From NCBI RefSeq assembly GCF_013449725.1, contig NZ_JACCFF010000001.1, positions 2,108,001 to 2,172,000 on the forward strand: a DNA stretch of 64,000 nucleotides, written 5' to 3'. This document shows positions 1-7,969 of this stretch, piece by piece (within the stretch, counting starts at the first letter, position 1; every line of letters begins with the position of its first letter). The translations under genes were made by a program, and so were the position numbers. Source of the stretch: Mycobacteroides sp. LB1. GTDB taxonomy: Bacteria > Actinomycetota > Actinomycetes > Mycobacteriales > Mycobacteriaceae. The notes under the pieces were generated by a model. That model ran no database searches. It worked only from the letters and a program-made list of their open reading frames with translations, and had not been told where the DNA came from.

Positions 1-672
1 GCCATCGCCGATACCATCGGCGGCCCCGTCCATTTGGAGACCTCACACGAGAATGCCGCACCAAACTTCGGGACCGGCATGGCACCGTTCTTCCTCACGC
101 TCGCGTTGTTCTTCGGAGCATTGGTGCTGTGGATGATCTTGCGGCCCCTGCAAACCCGCGCGATCGCCGCGGAGGTGCTGCCCCTACGGGTGGCGCTGTC
201 CAGCTATCTACCCGCCGCCGTGATCGGAATCTTCCAGGCGGTCATCCTGTACTGCGTGGTGCGGTTCGGCCTCGGAATGCAGGCCGCACATCCCGTCGCC
301 ATGCTGGCGTTCATGGTGCTGATCTCGTTCGCTTTCGTCGCCGCGACGCAGGCCATCAACGCGCTCGTCGGCCCGGCAGTGGGTCGCGTCCTCATCATGG
401 CGCTGCTCATGCTGCAGCTAGTGAGTGCCGGCGGCATGTACCCCGTGGAAACCACCTCGAAACCGTTCCAGATCCTTCACAAGTACGACCCGATGACGTA
501 CGGGGTCAACGGGTTACGTCAGCTGATCTTGGGTGGTATCGATGGCCGGTTGTGGCAGGCGGCAATCACACTGCTCTGTATCGCGCTGGGTGGGCTCCTG
601 ATCACGAGTCTGTCGGCTCGGCGCAATCAACTGTGGAATCTGACGAGGCTGCTGCCGTCGATCAAGATGTGA
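1..672 (+). CDS. YhgE/Pip-type membrane protein, C-terminal part
   Basis: The reading frame is already open at base 1, so only the last 223 residues are seen. About five hydrophobic segments follow one another (near residues 28-47, 69-88, 101-120, 130-148 and 188-206). The stretch GGMYPVETTSKPF followed by DPMTYGVNGLRQLI is the usual C-terminal signature of YhgE/Pip and related ABC-2-type membrane proteins, which export small molecules or act as phage-infection-type membrane proteins. Substrate is not deducible. A TTG at 34 could mimic a start, but homologous proteins are much longer, so I treat the gene as truncated by the window edge. Confidence 0.75.
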   Translation, partial: AIADTIGGPVHLETSHENAAPNFGTGMAPFFLTLALFFGALVLWMILRPLQTRAIAAEVLPLRVALSSYLPAAVIGIFQAVILYCVVRFGLGMQAAHPVAMLAFMVLISFAFVAATQAINALVGPAVGRVLIMALLMLQLVSAGGMYPVETTSKPFQILHKYDPMTYGVNGLRQLILGGIDGRLWQAAITLLCIALGGLLITSLSARRNQLWNLTRLLPSIKM

Positions 673-732
673 GCACTACTACATGTCCCTACAGCTGCCG
701 CCACACACCGTGCTCACCGTGAAGGACTCCTG

Positions 733-1013
733 ATGGTGCCCTTCACGCGGCGCACCATGCTCAAGGTGGGTCTGACCGCGCTACTTATCCCCGACGCGCT
801 CTCGGGGTGCGGGCGCCGTGCGGCCGACCGGTCATTCGAGGATTGGCGCCGCGAGTTCGAATCGAGGGTCCAGGACCGCATGCGGGCGTGCTCAGCGCGG
901 ACCATAGCCGTGCAGTCGTACTACTGATGAACATCGACGGAACCGAGGCCACCGGCGAGTTCCGTAGCTCCGTCATCGAGGATCTCCTCGTCGGCACGGA
1001 ACTTATGAAGTAA
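733..1013 (+). pseudogene. Probable frameshifted small Tat/lipoprotein gene
   Basis: An ATG at 733 with a GAAGGAC ribosome-binding site 6 bases upstream opens a product with twin arginines (FTRRTML), a hydrophobic stretch and a lipobox-like LSGC. That frame stops at 927. Another frame carries a protein-like ending (from about ADHSRAVVLLMNIDG) to a stop at 1013. Joining them near 880 gives one continuous product of about 93 residues. I infer a one-base frameshift in a small secreted lipoprotein gene; the alternative is a genuine 64-residue lipoprotein. No family is recognised. The end overlaps the convergent membrane-protein gene by 11 bases. Confidence 0.4.
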
Positions 1014-2145
1014 CCGTGACTGTTTCAGACACATGGCGGGTGCGGGCGACAACGCCGGCTGCCGCCCCCACACTCGCCGTCGCGACAACGAGACACAGGA
1101 CGGTGTACCAGAGACTTCCGATCGGATCGCCGTTGGAGGTAAGTCCATTCGTCGCGCCGAAGTAGTCGGACAGTGCGGTCGCCCACAGCACCGTCATCAC
1201 CGCCAGGTAGATCGCGGCGTAGATGAGGATGGCCGGATGGGTGGTGTAACCGTCCGTGCCGCCACGGCGAACACCGAGCCATTGTTTGATGAGTACGGGT
1301 GCAGCCACCGCCACCACGGCGATCAGCTCCAGCGCATAGACGACACCGACCGCGGTGGTGCTACCCGATACGGCCCCCGCGATGGTGGCGGGCAGTGGCA
1401 AGACTGCGGTTCCGATCGAAGCCATTACACCGATAACGACTGTGCGCCAGAGCAGTTGGCCACCGCTGAAGGTGCGGCCATCATCGACCTGGCGGCCGAC
1501 GAACAGCTGCACACAGAATGCCAGCGACATCGGCCACAGCGCGGCGAAGACGACCACACTGCCCATCGGCACCGAGTCGAAGAACGGCTTGTTCATCGGG
1601 TTGTCCAGAGTCCATTCCCACCATTGCAATTGCGGTCCGAGATGGTCGAAGATCTCATAGAACACGTGGTGTACCAGGCCGACACAGGTCGCCCCTACCA
1701 GGACTCCGTAGCGGCGGAAGACTCCCAGCGTCCGCACGATCTCGAAGGCCACGGTGGCCATCATCGGGTAGATCGCGATGATGTACAGCGGCAACCGGCC
1801 CCAAAGAAAGTCCACGGTAAATACGTTGTGCGCGAACATCGTGTCGACATGCTCGCTGATGCCGAACGGCCCGGGAAAGTACAGCGGCGGTTCGATGATC
1901 AACAGATAGGCGATCGCCCCGAACCAGACCACGATGTTCGTCGGATCATTGTGGCGGCGCAGCCGGACGATCGCGTACACCAGCGCCAAAACGGCACCGG
2001 CGATCACGGTCAGCTCCAGGACAGGCAGCGTCCAGTTCTCTAGAGAGAACGGACTGCGAAACGCGACGAGCCCTCCCGCTGTGTCACAAGAGAACCCAAG
2101 GCGGGACGCGAGATCGGCGAATGTCGGTGCACACAGATCAGACAT
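1003..2145 (-). CDS. Polytopic membrane protein, unknown function
   Basis: 380 residues from the ATG at 2145, preceded by GGTGGGAG; this start lies two bases past the stop of the upstream hydrolase gene, so the two are probably translated together. About nine hydrophobic segments are visible. The motif region EPPLYFPGPFG followed by WGRLPLYIIAIYP resembles LEPFGDILGA followed by GRHIPLYVFVGES in the membrane protein at 19951-20772, so the two look like distant members of one family. Both lie close to a TetR gene and an oxidative or metal enzyme. No enzymatic motif is recognised. Confidence 0.75.
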   Translation of the reverse strand: MSDLCAPTFADLASRLGFSCDTAGGLVAFRSPFSLENWTLPVLELTVIAGAVLALVYAIVRLRRHNDPTNIVVWFGAIAYLLIIEPPLYFPGPFGISEHVDTMFAHNVFTVDFLWGRLPLYIIAIYPMMATVAFEIVRTLGVFRRYGVLVGATCVGLVHHVFYEIFDHLGPQLQWWEWTLDNPMNKPFFDSVPMGSVVVFAALWPMSLAFCVQLFVGRQVDDGRTFSGGQLLWRTVVIGVMASIGTAVLPLPATIAGAVSGSTTAVGVVYALELIAVVAVAAPVLIKQWLGVRRGGTDGYTTHPAILIYAAIYLAVMTVLWATALSDYFGATNGLTSNGDPIGSLWYTVLCLVVATASVGAAAGVVARTRHVSETVTVTS

Positions 2146-2147
2146 GC

Positions 2148-3083
2148 TCAGACTCCCACCTGTGCTGATTGATTGGCCGTGTACCACTGGGTGACTTCGT
2201 ACCCGGCCTCATAGCGCGCGAACCACTCGTCGGCCAGGACGGGCAGCTTCTCATGTTCCGGATTGTGCCCAGGGATCTGACTGCGCACCGCGCCCGACAG
2301 CGCGACTATCACCTCTCGCACCGGCAGGTGGCTGAATGCGTTCTCGACGGGCCCGTCATTGGGCGCATCTCCAAACGGGAGGCGTTGCAGCAACGCCTTT
2401 TTGCGGGCCTGCATGCCGAACATCGACAGGGCGTCTACCTTGCGGTCTTCGAGGGGAACATGCTTGTTGAACCCTTCACACGCGATGCGCAGCACCGCCC
2501 ACACATGTTTGAAGATCGACGGAGCCATGCGCATTCGGTACCAGGGATCGTCGGCCACCGCGTCGTAGATGATCAGCGCCGAGCTTCGGTGTTCGACCTC
2601 CTCGACGAAATGCCACAGGAACAACGAGGCGACGCGATCGTCTCCCGGCGCGAACAGGGTGTCGTCATGGTCGAGCATCAGCTTGAAGACCGGCGTGAAG
2701 GTGGCTTCCAGATCCGCGGTGTACGCCAACCGGTATTTCAGCGGCGTTTTGGCGGTCAGGTCATCGAACGACGCGATGACCTCGTCGAGGGTCTCCTTGA
2801 GTCCCGGGTAACTCTTGATCAGACCTTTAGCGTGCTGCCGATGCCCCATGGAGTGCTGCCCCTCTTGCCGGACAAAGGCCTCAGCCTCCTCTGCAATCTT
2901 GGGGTCGGAGATCAGCGGGATGGCCTCGGGGATCATCTGGCCGATCATCTTCTCGAAGGCGATCGCAAGGAAGGACACCGCGTTGGCCATGCTCGAAAAC
3001 GCGGGGTTGGACTCGTTCCACAGGAACGGGACGTGATGGTCGGCGAACGCAAACCGCAGCTTGCGCACGATGAGTTCCGTCAT
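2148..3083 (-). CDS. Predicted metal-dependent hydrolase (PF10118-like)
   Basis: 311 residues. The protein is helical with two carboxylate/histidine clusters, FVRQEGQHSMGH (near residue 71) and HFVEEVEHRSS (near residue 158). These E...H and EExxEH patterns are typical of ferritin-like di-iron folds and match the family annotated as predicted metal-dependent hydrolase. Substrate unknown. The ATG at 3083 is preceded by GAGGTGCCTCC-type sequence read on the minus strand. It is first in a two-gene unit with the membrane protein and faces the TetR gene at 3213 across a 34-bp inverted repeat, which suggests repression by that TetR protein. Confidence 0.75.
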   Translation of the reverse strand: MTELIVRKLRFAFADHHVPFLWNESNPAFSSMANAVSFLAIAFEKMIGQMIPEAIPLISDPKIAEEAEAFVRQEGQHSMGHRQHAKGLIKSYPGLKETLDEVIASFDDLTAKTPLKYRLAYTADLEATFTPVFKLMLDHDDTLFAPGDDRVASLFLWHFVEEVEHRSSALIIYDAVADDPWYRMRMAPSIFKHVWAVLRIACEGFNKHVPLEDRKVDALSMFGMQARKKALLQRLPFGDAPNDGPVENAFSHLPVREVIVALSGAVRSQIPGHNPEHEKLPVLADEWFARYEAGYEVTQWYTANQSAQVGV

Positions 3084-3108
3084 GGAGGCACCTCAGCTTA
3101 TTTCAAAA

Positions 3109-3142
3109 CATACAATAAGACGCATTGTCGTCTTTCTGTATG
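3109..3142. promoter_or_regulatory. Inverted repeat, candidate TetR operator
   Basis: Arms CATACAATAAGACG (3109-3122) and CGTCTTTCTGTATG (3129-3142) match at 12 of 14 positions around a 6-base spacer. It lies between the divergent hydrolase and TetR genes, 26 bases upstream of the hydrolase start, as expected for an operator controlling both directions. Confidence 0.6.
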
Positions 3143-3212
3143 ATTACTTGAACGAGCGAGCTATGTCAACGGCGATATGCTGCAGAGATGCCGGCGGCCG
3201 GGGGACTCAACG

Positions 3213-3824
3213 ATGGCGCGTAGACGGGGATGGGACGGACAACCGCCCAGTACAGATGACGAAGCAACCCGGCGGATTGTCGCCGCGGCCGTGAAGTTGA
3301 TCGGTGAGACCGGATCGGGAGTCAGCCTCGCCGAGGTCGCGGCCGAGCTCGGCATCATCCGCCAAACCGTCTATCGATACTTCCCCACCACCGACGCACT
3401 CATGCATGCCGCGGCGATCGCCTCAGTCGACGGATTCCTCGACCGACTGACCGACGTCGTGCGTGGCATCACCGATCCCGCCGATGCGCTCACCGAAGGC
3501 GTGCTCTTCACCCTCGAAGAGGTCGCCCGCACACCGCATTTGGGCATCATGATGTCTGAGCCGTACGCACGCTCGCACACGAGCGATATGACCTCCGACG
3601 AGGCCCAGGCGTTCGGTCTGCGCATGCTCAGCAGGTTCGACGTGGACTGGGACCACTATGGCTACGACGACGCGGCCAAAGACGGTCTGGTGGAGTTCGC
3701 ACTACGAATCATGCTGTCGTTCTTCGTCTCCCCCAATGAGCCGACCCGCTCCCGCGATGAGCTGCGTCAATTCCTCAAGCGCTGGCTCGGCGGAGCCATC
3801 CTGGCGCAAAAGGGCAATACCTGA
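3213..3824 (+). CDS. TetR-family transcriptional regulator
   Basis: 203 residues from ATG 3213; an upstream in-frame ATG at 3177 is possible but less likely. The N-terminal helix-turn-helix is clear: TRRIVAAAVKLIGETG, then VSLAEVAAELGIIRQTVYRYFPTTDALMHAA. The C-terminal ligand domain is not diagnostic. It is divergent from the hydrolase/membrane-protein pair, with a near-perfect inverted repeat in the gap, so autoregulation and repression of the neighbours are likely. Confidence 0.85.
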   Translation: MARRRGWDGQPPSTDDEATRRIVAAAVKLIGETGSGVSLAEVAAELGIIRQTVYRYFPTTDALMHAAAIASVDGFLDRLTDVVRGITDPADALTEGVLFTLEEVARTPHLGIMMSEPYARSHTSDMTSDEAQAFGLRMLSRFDVDWDHYGYDDAAKDGLVEFALRIMLSFFVSPNEPTRSRDELRQFLKRWLGGAILAQKGNT

Positions 3825-3851
3825 GCGGCGTCACCGTCACCGCCGAGTAGG

Positions 3852-4622
3852 TCACCGAACAAGGCCCCACTGACCGAAGTCGGCGGCAAGCACCTCATCC
3901 ACGTCGACATGAACATCGTCGATCACGACACCTGGATCTGAGGCGGTCACTACTTCGGATTGATAGAGCACCGCCGCCGGCTCCCGCTCACCGCGCGACC
4001 AGGCCTTGGTCTGCCACGCCCAGTGATAACCCGATGTGGTCGAGTGCCCGATGACCCCGTCATCGATCGCCCAGGCGCACGCACGGTTATGCCCGTAGAT
4101 ACCGGTCCGGGCGGCACCCAACACCGAGTTGATGCCCCGAAACCACTGAACCGCAGTGCTTTTCCATGCTTTGGCGTCCACATCCTCGTCGACACTGAAG
4201 AAGATGGGCGCCGTATCCGGGCCGCCGGCCGCGGCGTGCAGCCGCAGCGCGGTCCGCCCATCGGCAACGCCACCGTCGTATCCGCGAGTGAAGTCGGACG
4301 GTGTCGGCCAGCCGGGCTTCCCGAACTGGTAACAGCTCACGACATGTAGACCGACCGCACGCAGGGCGTCGGTGTACTCGCGAGTGACCGGTTTGAAATC
4401 GAACGTGGCACCTGGCCGTAGCTCGGACACATAAACCAGTGCCCCGTCAAAGCCTGCCGCCTTGATCGACTCGGGCTTGACCAGCCGCTCTGCGAAGTCG
4501 ATAAGCCGCAGGTTGGCGGCATGGACCTTCGGCGCGGTCGCCACCGAGATGCCCGCACCGGCGAGCACCGGGGCGATGGTCAACAATCTAAGAACTTCGC
4601 GTCGTGAAACGGAATCCGTCAC
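3852..4622 (-). CDS. Tat-exported DUF1906 glycoside-hydrolase-like protein
   Basis: 256 residues with an N-terminal SRREVLRLL twin-arginine signal and hydrophobic core ending in a VHA cleavage-type site. The mature part has the DUF1906 (Rv2525c-like) pattern: LIDFAERLVKPESIKAAGF, then VVSCYQFGKPG, SDFTRGYDGGVADGR, APIFFSVDEDVD, VLGAARTGIYG and YHWAWQTKAWS. This family has a TIM-barrel, lysozyme-25-like fold and is exported; a cell-wall sugar substrate is assumed rather than shown. A close paralogue lies at 42137-42949. It converges with the TetR gene, and 28 bases separate it from the LysR gene upstream on the same strand. Confidence 0.85.
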   Translation of the reverse strand: MTDSVSRREVLRLLTIAPVLAGAGISVATAPKVHAANLRLIDFAERLVKPESIKAAGFDGALVYVSELRPGATFDFKPVTREYTDALRAVGLHVVSCYQFGKPGWPTPSDFTRGYDGGVADGRTALRLHAAAGGPDTAPIFFSVDEDVDAKAWKSTAVQWFRGINSVLGAARTGIYGHNRACAWAIDDGVIGHSTTSGYHWAWQTKAWSRGEREPAAVLYQSEVVTASDPGVVIDDVHVDVDEVLAADFGQWGLVR

Positions 4623-4650
4623 GACCGGTAAGCGTATTGCACAGTCCGGA

Positions 4651-5553
4651 TCACGGTGCGACAGATCGCAGCATCACCGGTGTATCGGCACGCTGGAGGT
4701 CACGCAGGAACTGTGACATCGCCGGTGAGAGAACCGAATCGACACGGCGGACGAACACCGTTTCGGCTCTGGCCTGCGCACCGGGAAGACGGTGCAGGCG
4801 AAGTGCGGTGGACCGCGTCGAGGCGGTGACGACACCAGCAGGGAGCAGTGCGACGCCCATCCCCGCCGCGACGCAGCCGAGGATGCCTTCGATGCTGCCG
4901 AACTCCAGGACGTGTGGATCGGCGACCCCGTGATCCCGAAGGATCTGATGCAGCCGGTCTCGATAGGCGCATCCGTTGCGGAAGACGAGCATCCGGCGAG
5001 ACGCATCGAGGGCCTCTCGCATGTCGTTATGACGCTGTGCGGTGATCAACACGAGTTCTTCGACGAAGACCGGATCTACCGTGAGGGCATCGTGTTCGAC
5101 TGGGCCACAGACGAAAGCGCCGTCTAGTCGATGGTCGATGACCATATCGTTCAACTCAGCGCTGGTTCCTGTGATGAGAGTCAGGTCCACTCGGGGGCAC
5201 GAGGCGGTATAGGCCGCCAGGACGTCGGGCAGACGGAGGCCTGCGGTGGTTTCCATCGCCCCGATCGCGAGAGACCCGGTGGGCTCGGCCTCGTTGCCGA
5301 CCACTTGTGAGGCCTCCCGCATGAGCGCCGTCATCCGTTCCGCGTACGGCAGGAATGCCTCACCCGCATTGGTCAGGGTGACGCCGCGAGCGTGCCGTCG
5401 AAACAGCTCGACGCCGAGTTCATCCTCCAACGACTTGATGCGGGTGCTGACATTCGATTGCACGGTATGCAGCTTCTTCGATGCATGCGAGATACCGCCG
5501 GCCTCAGCGACCGCCAAGAAGAAGATGACGTCACTCAGCTCCATGATGTCCAT
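4651..5553 (-). CDS. LysR-family transcriptional regulator
   Basis: 300 residues. The N-terminal winged helix-turn-helix is typical: MELSDVIFFLAVAEAGGISHASKKLH, then SNVSTRIKSLEDELGVELFRRHARGVTLTNAG. The rest is the two-lobed effector-binding domain (GSLAIGAMETTAG, LDGAFVCGP, GVALLPAGVV). Start at ATG 5553 or at the second ATG, 5544. It is the last gene of a same-strand run behind the tautomerase (21-base gap) and nitronate monooxygenase. The perfect palindrome at 7018-7050 upstream of that run contains a T-N11-A LysR-box core and is the probable binding site. Confidence 0.85.
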   Translation of the reverse strand: MDIMELSDVIFFLAVAEAGGISHASKKLHTVQSNVSTRIKSLEDELGVELFRRHARGVTLTNAGEAFLPYAERMTALMREASQVVGNEAEPTGSLAIGAMETTAGLRLPDVLAAYTASCPRVDLTLITGTSAELNDMVIDHRLDGAFVCGPVEHDALTVDPVFVEELVLITAQRHNDMREALDASRRMLVFRNGCAYRDRLHQILRDHGVADPHVLEFGSIEGILGCVAAGMGVALLPAGVVTASTRSTALRLHRLPGAQARAETVFVRRVDSVLSPAMSQFLRDLQRADTPVMLRSVAP

Positions 5554-5574
5554 GCTGCCAGGGATCCATCATCA

Positions 5575-5985
5575 TCAGTTCACCGCAGCCGGTACGGCGA
5601 GTTCACCGGTGACGTACTGAGCAACGCCGAAACCGAATGACCAATCCTGCGGCCCGTTTTCGTTGATGCCTGCGAAGAAGTCGGCGCCGTCGACCCCCAC
5701 AGCGGCAAGCTTGTCGGCAACTGTGGCGAAGAGACGCTGCTTGGTTTCCGTCGAGCGGCCGGTTTGGGTGAAGATCTGCACCATCACCACGCGGGGTGAC
5801 CGTTGGAACCCCAATCCCGCATCCTCGGCGATGATCTCCGCGGGGTCGTGGGCGGTGATGATCTGAAATCGATCGCGCACAGGAATTTTCAACACCTCGA
5901 CCAATGCCTCGTGTATTGCGTCGGCGATTGCACGCCGCTCTTCGGTTGACCGGTCCGCGGTCAGATCGATACGCACCAATGGCAT
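5575..5985 (-). CDS. Tautomerase family protein
   Basis: 136 residues starting at ATG 5985, which has a strong AAAGGAG site; earlier in-frame codons are ignored because the mature protein must begin Met-Pro so that Pro-2 becomes the N-terminal catalytic base (MPLVRIDL). The pattern RSTEERRAIADAIHEALVEVL, then FQRSPRVVMVQIF and TETKQRLFATVADKL fits the longer tautomerase group related to malonate semialdehyde decarboxylase and cis-CaaD. Exact reaction unknown. It sits 17 bases after nitronate monooxygenase and before LysR, suggesting one catabolic operon. Confidence 0.8.
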   Translation of the reverse strand: MPLVRIDLTADRSTEERRAIADAIHEALVEVLKIPVRDRFQIITAHDPAEIIAEDAGLGFQRSPRVVMVQIFTQTGRSTETKQRLFATVADKLAAVGVDGADFFAGINENGPQDWSFGFGVAQYVTGELAVPAAVN

Positions 5986-6002
5986 GAGTTGGCTCCTTTG
6001 TT

Positions 6003-6968
6003 TCAGAGTTGGGGACGTTGGAGGATGGTGGCTGCCTCGGCGACCATGGAGTGCACGATGTCGGCGGCGCTCTCGATTCGCCGTATCCGACCGATCCCCT
6101 CGCCGATGATCAGATTCGCGGTGGCGTAGTCCTCGGCGTTGACCGCCGCCTCGTAATCGGCGTGAGCTTCGGCGCGATGTCGGGTGAGCTCGGCTTCGTG
6201 GCCATGCCACTTGTCGACGAAGTCGTTGTGCAGTACTCGGCCGCCGTAGCCGCTCGGCCACTTCTTTTCGCGCACAATGTCGTAGACGTGCTGACGGATC
6301 GTGTCATCTCCACTGGCCAGCAGACCGCGCCGTTGCGCGGCCGCAGGGATCGCCGCCTCCTGCGCAGCCCAGAATCGGGTTCCAACCAATACGCCATCGG
6401 CCCCGAGAGCGAGCGCAGCCGCCAGACCTCGGCCGTCCGTGACTCCCCCGGCGGCGAGCACCAAGACGTCGGGTGCGGTGCCGGCGGCCATATCGGCAAT
6501 CTCCGGCACCAAGGTGAAGGTCGAGCGTTGCCCGGCACCGTGACCACCGGCCTCTCCGCCCTGGGCGGCGATGACATCGGCACCAACCTCGATGGCGCGG
6601 GCGGCTTGCTCAAGATTGTGGACCTGGCAGATCAACGGCACGTCGGCGGCGCGGATACGCGGCGCGTACGGTGCGGGATCTCCGAAGGACAGGAAGATTG
6701 CCGCGGGCCGCTGATCGAGCACGTAGTCCAGCACGTGTTCCTTGCCTGCCAGGTTCCAGGTGATGAATCCGCATCCCAACGGAGCCGAGACCTGCTCGAA
6801 CTGTCGACTAATCCATGCCTCGTCGACATATCCGCCGCCGAGCAAGCCGAGACCGCCCGCGGCACCGACCGCACCCGCCAAACGCGCATCTGCGACATCG
6901 TCCATCGGTGCGAGCACCACCGGATGCTCAATGCCAAGGCGGCGGGTTAGGCGCGTTTCCAGGTTCAC
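6003..6968 (-). CDS. Nitronate monooxygenase (2-nitropropane dioxygenase type)
   Basis: 321 residues, FMN-dependent TIM barrel. Seen are the N-terminal LGIEHPVVLAPMDDVAD, the QGGEAGGHGAG phosphate-contact loop near residue 137, VLAAGGVTDGRGLAAALALGADGVLVGTRF, and a C-terminal helical region. The family oxidises alkyl nitronates; many actinobacterial members have unknown substrates. First gene of the operon with the tautomerase and LysR regulator. Its upstream region holds the palindrome shared with the divergent cupin gene. Confidence 0.85.
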   Translation of the reverse strand: MNLETRLTRRLGIEHPVVLAPMDDVADARLAGAVGAAGGLGLLGGGYVDEAWISRQFEQVSAPLGCGFITWNLAGKEHVLDYVLDQRPAAIFLSFGDPAPYAPRIRAADVPLICQVHNLEQAARAIEVGADVIAAQGGEAGGHGAGQRSTFTLVPEIADMAAGTAPDVLVLAAGGVTDGRGLAAALALGADGVLVGTRFWAAQEAAIPAAAQRRGLLASGDDTIRQHVYDIVREKKWPSGYGGRVLHNDFVDKWHGHEAELTRHRAEAHADYEAAVNAEDYATANLIIGEGIGRIRRIESAADIVHSMVAEAATILQRPQL

Positions 6969-7017
6969 GTGTTCACCGTATGCCGATGAGAAACCGCAGG
7001 TAAATCGGTTTCTAGCG

Positions 7018-7050
7018 ATATGAGCATTCTGTTTTTCAGAATGCTCATAT
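7018..7050. promoter_or_regulatory. Perfect 14-bp palindrome between divergent operons
   Basis: ATATGAGCATTCTG (7018-7031) and its exact complement CAGAATGCTCATAT (7037-7050) flank TTTTT. The core TCTGTTTTTCAGA fits the LysR T-N11-A rule. It lies upstream of both nitronate monooxygenase (minus) and cupin (plus), so an operator is more likely than a terminator. Confidence 0.65.
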
Positions 7051-7176
7051 ATAGAGCCCCCATCAAACGAGAAGGTGCGACGGACCCGTGACGGCGGGTA
7101 TTAATCGCTGTTTCAGTTTGAAGTAATCACTTCTATCGTCTTTCGCTATCAGTGCGCGCAGTCATACCGTGACGGG

Positions 7177-7872
7177 ATGAAGCCGATTAATCGACGCACC
7201 ATGCTCGGCGGCGTCGGCGTGGCGGGGGTCGCGGCCGCCGCTGGTGCCGGTGCGGATCGGGCGCTCTTCTCCCCGCGCTCCCACGACAACCAGAAGGAAG
7301 AGATCGTGACCGACGACGCCGCCCGGTTCGGGGATCCACGCATCCCCGCCGAACTGAATACCGCACAGCCACACATGTTTCACCTCGGCGCACTGGCACC
7401 GACCACCTTCGACGGTGGCGATCTGCGCCAAGCTCATGAGGGCAACTTCCCCATCCTCACCGGACAGCAGGCCAGCATCGTCATGGTGACCCTGCAACCG
7501 GGTGGAATTCGAGAACCGCACTGGCATCCCAGCGCCTGGGAGATCAACATCATCACCAGCGGCGTCGCGAAGTGGACGCTGCTGGACCCGGAGGGACACG
7601 CCGAAACCTTCGACGCCCGTGTCGGCGATGTCGTCTTCGCACCACAGGGATCACTGCACTACTTCGAGAACAAGGGCACCGAAGACCTCAAGCTGCTGAT
7701 CGTATTCAACGCCAGCACCGCAGAAGGTAAGGACGACATCGGGATTGGCGCCTCGATCAGCAAGCTCCCACCCGATGTGTTGGCCGCGGTGTTCGGAGTG
7801 CCGACGGAGACCTTCTCCACGTTCAAGAAGATCGACGAGTCCATCACCATCCTGCGCAGACCGAGGACGTAA
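7177..7872 (+). CDS. Tat-exported cupin-domain protein
   Basis: 231 residues. INRRTMLGGVGVAGVAAAAG is a twin-arginine signal. The single cupin barrel has motif 1 REPHWHPSAWEINIITSG (HxH...E metal ligands) and motif 2 GDVVFAPQGSLHYFEN (histidine ligand), as in oxalate-decarboxylase-like cupins. A secreted metal-dependent decarboxylase or dioxygenase-type role is possible; the substrate is unknown. It is divergent from the nitronate monooxygenase operon and shares the palindromic operator with it, which hints at co-regulation by the LysR protein. Confidence 0.8.
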   Translation: MKPINRRTMLGGVGVAGVAAAAGAGADRALFSPRSHDNQKEEIVTDDAARFGDPRIPAELNTAQPHMFHLGALAPTTFDGGDLRQAHEGNFPILTGQQASIVMVTLQPGGIREPHWHPSAWEINIITSGVAKWTLLDPEGHAETFDARVGDVVFAPQGSLHYFENKGTEDLKLLIVFNASTAEGKDDIGIGASISKLPPDVLAAVFGVPTETFSTFKKIDESITILRRPRT

Positions 7873-7969
7873 GGCACCATGCGAAGGCGATGGGGACGTC
7901 CCTTTTCAAGATCGACTGACGCTAGCGTTACTTCCCGGGTAACCGTCGGTGCGGGTTCTGGAGGAGAAG

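Noticed and set aside
1033..2043. 336-codon plus-strand open frame
   Set aside because: Antisense to a clear membrane-protein gene, rich in Arg/His/Asp as expected for GC-rich shadow frames, with no ribosome-binding site.
7018..7050. Palindrome as a transcription terminator
   Set aside because: It is upstream of both flanking genes, so termination would have no purpose there.
7120..7133. GAAGT-AATC-ACTTC inverted repeat before the cupin gene
   Set aside because: Arms of five bases only; likely chance, and the nearby 14-bp palindrome is the stronger candidate.
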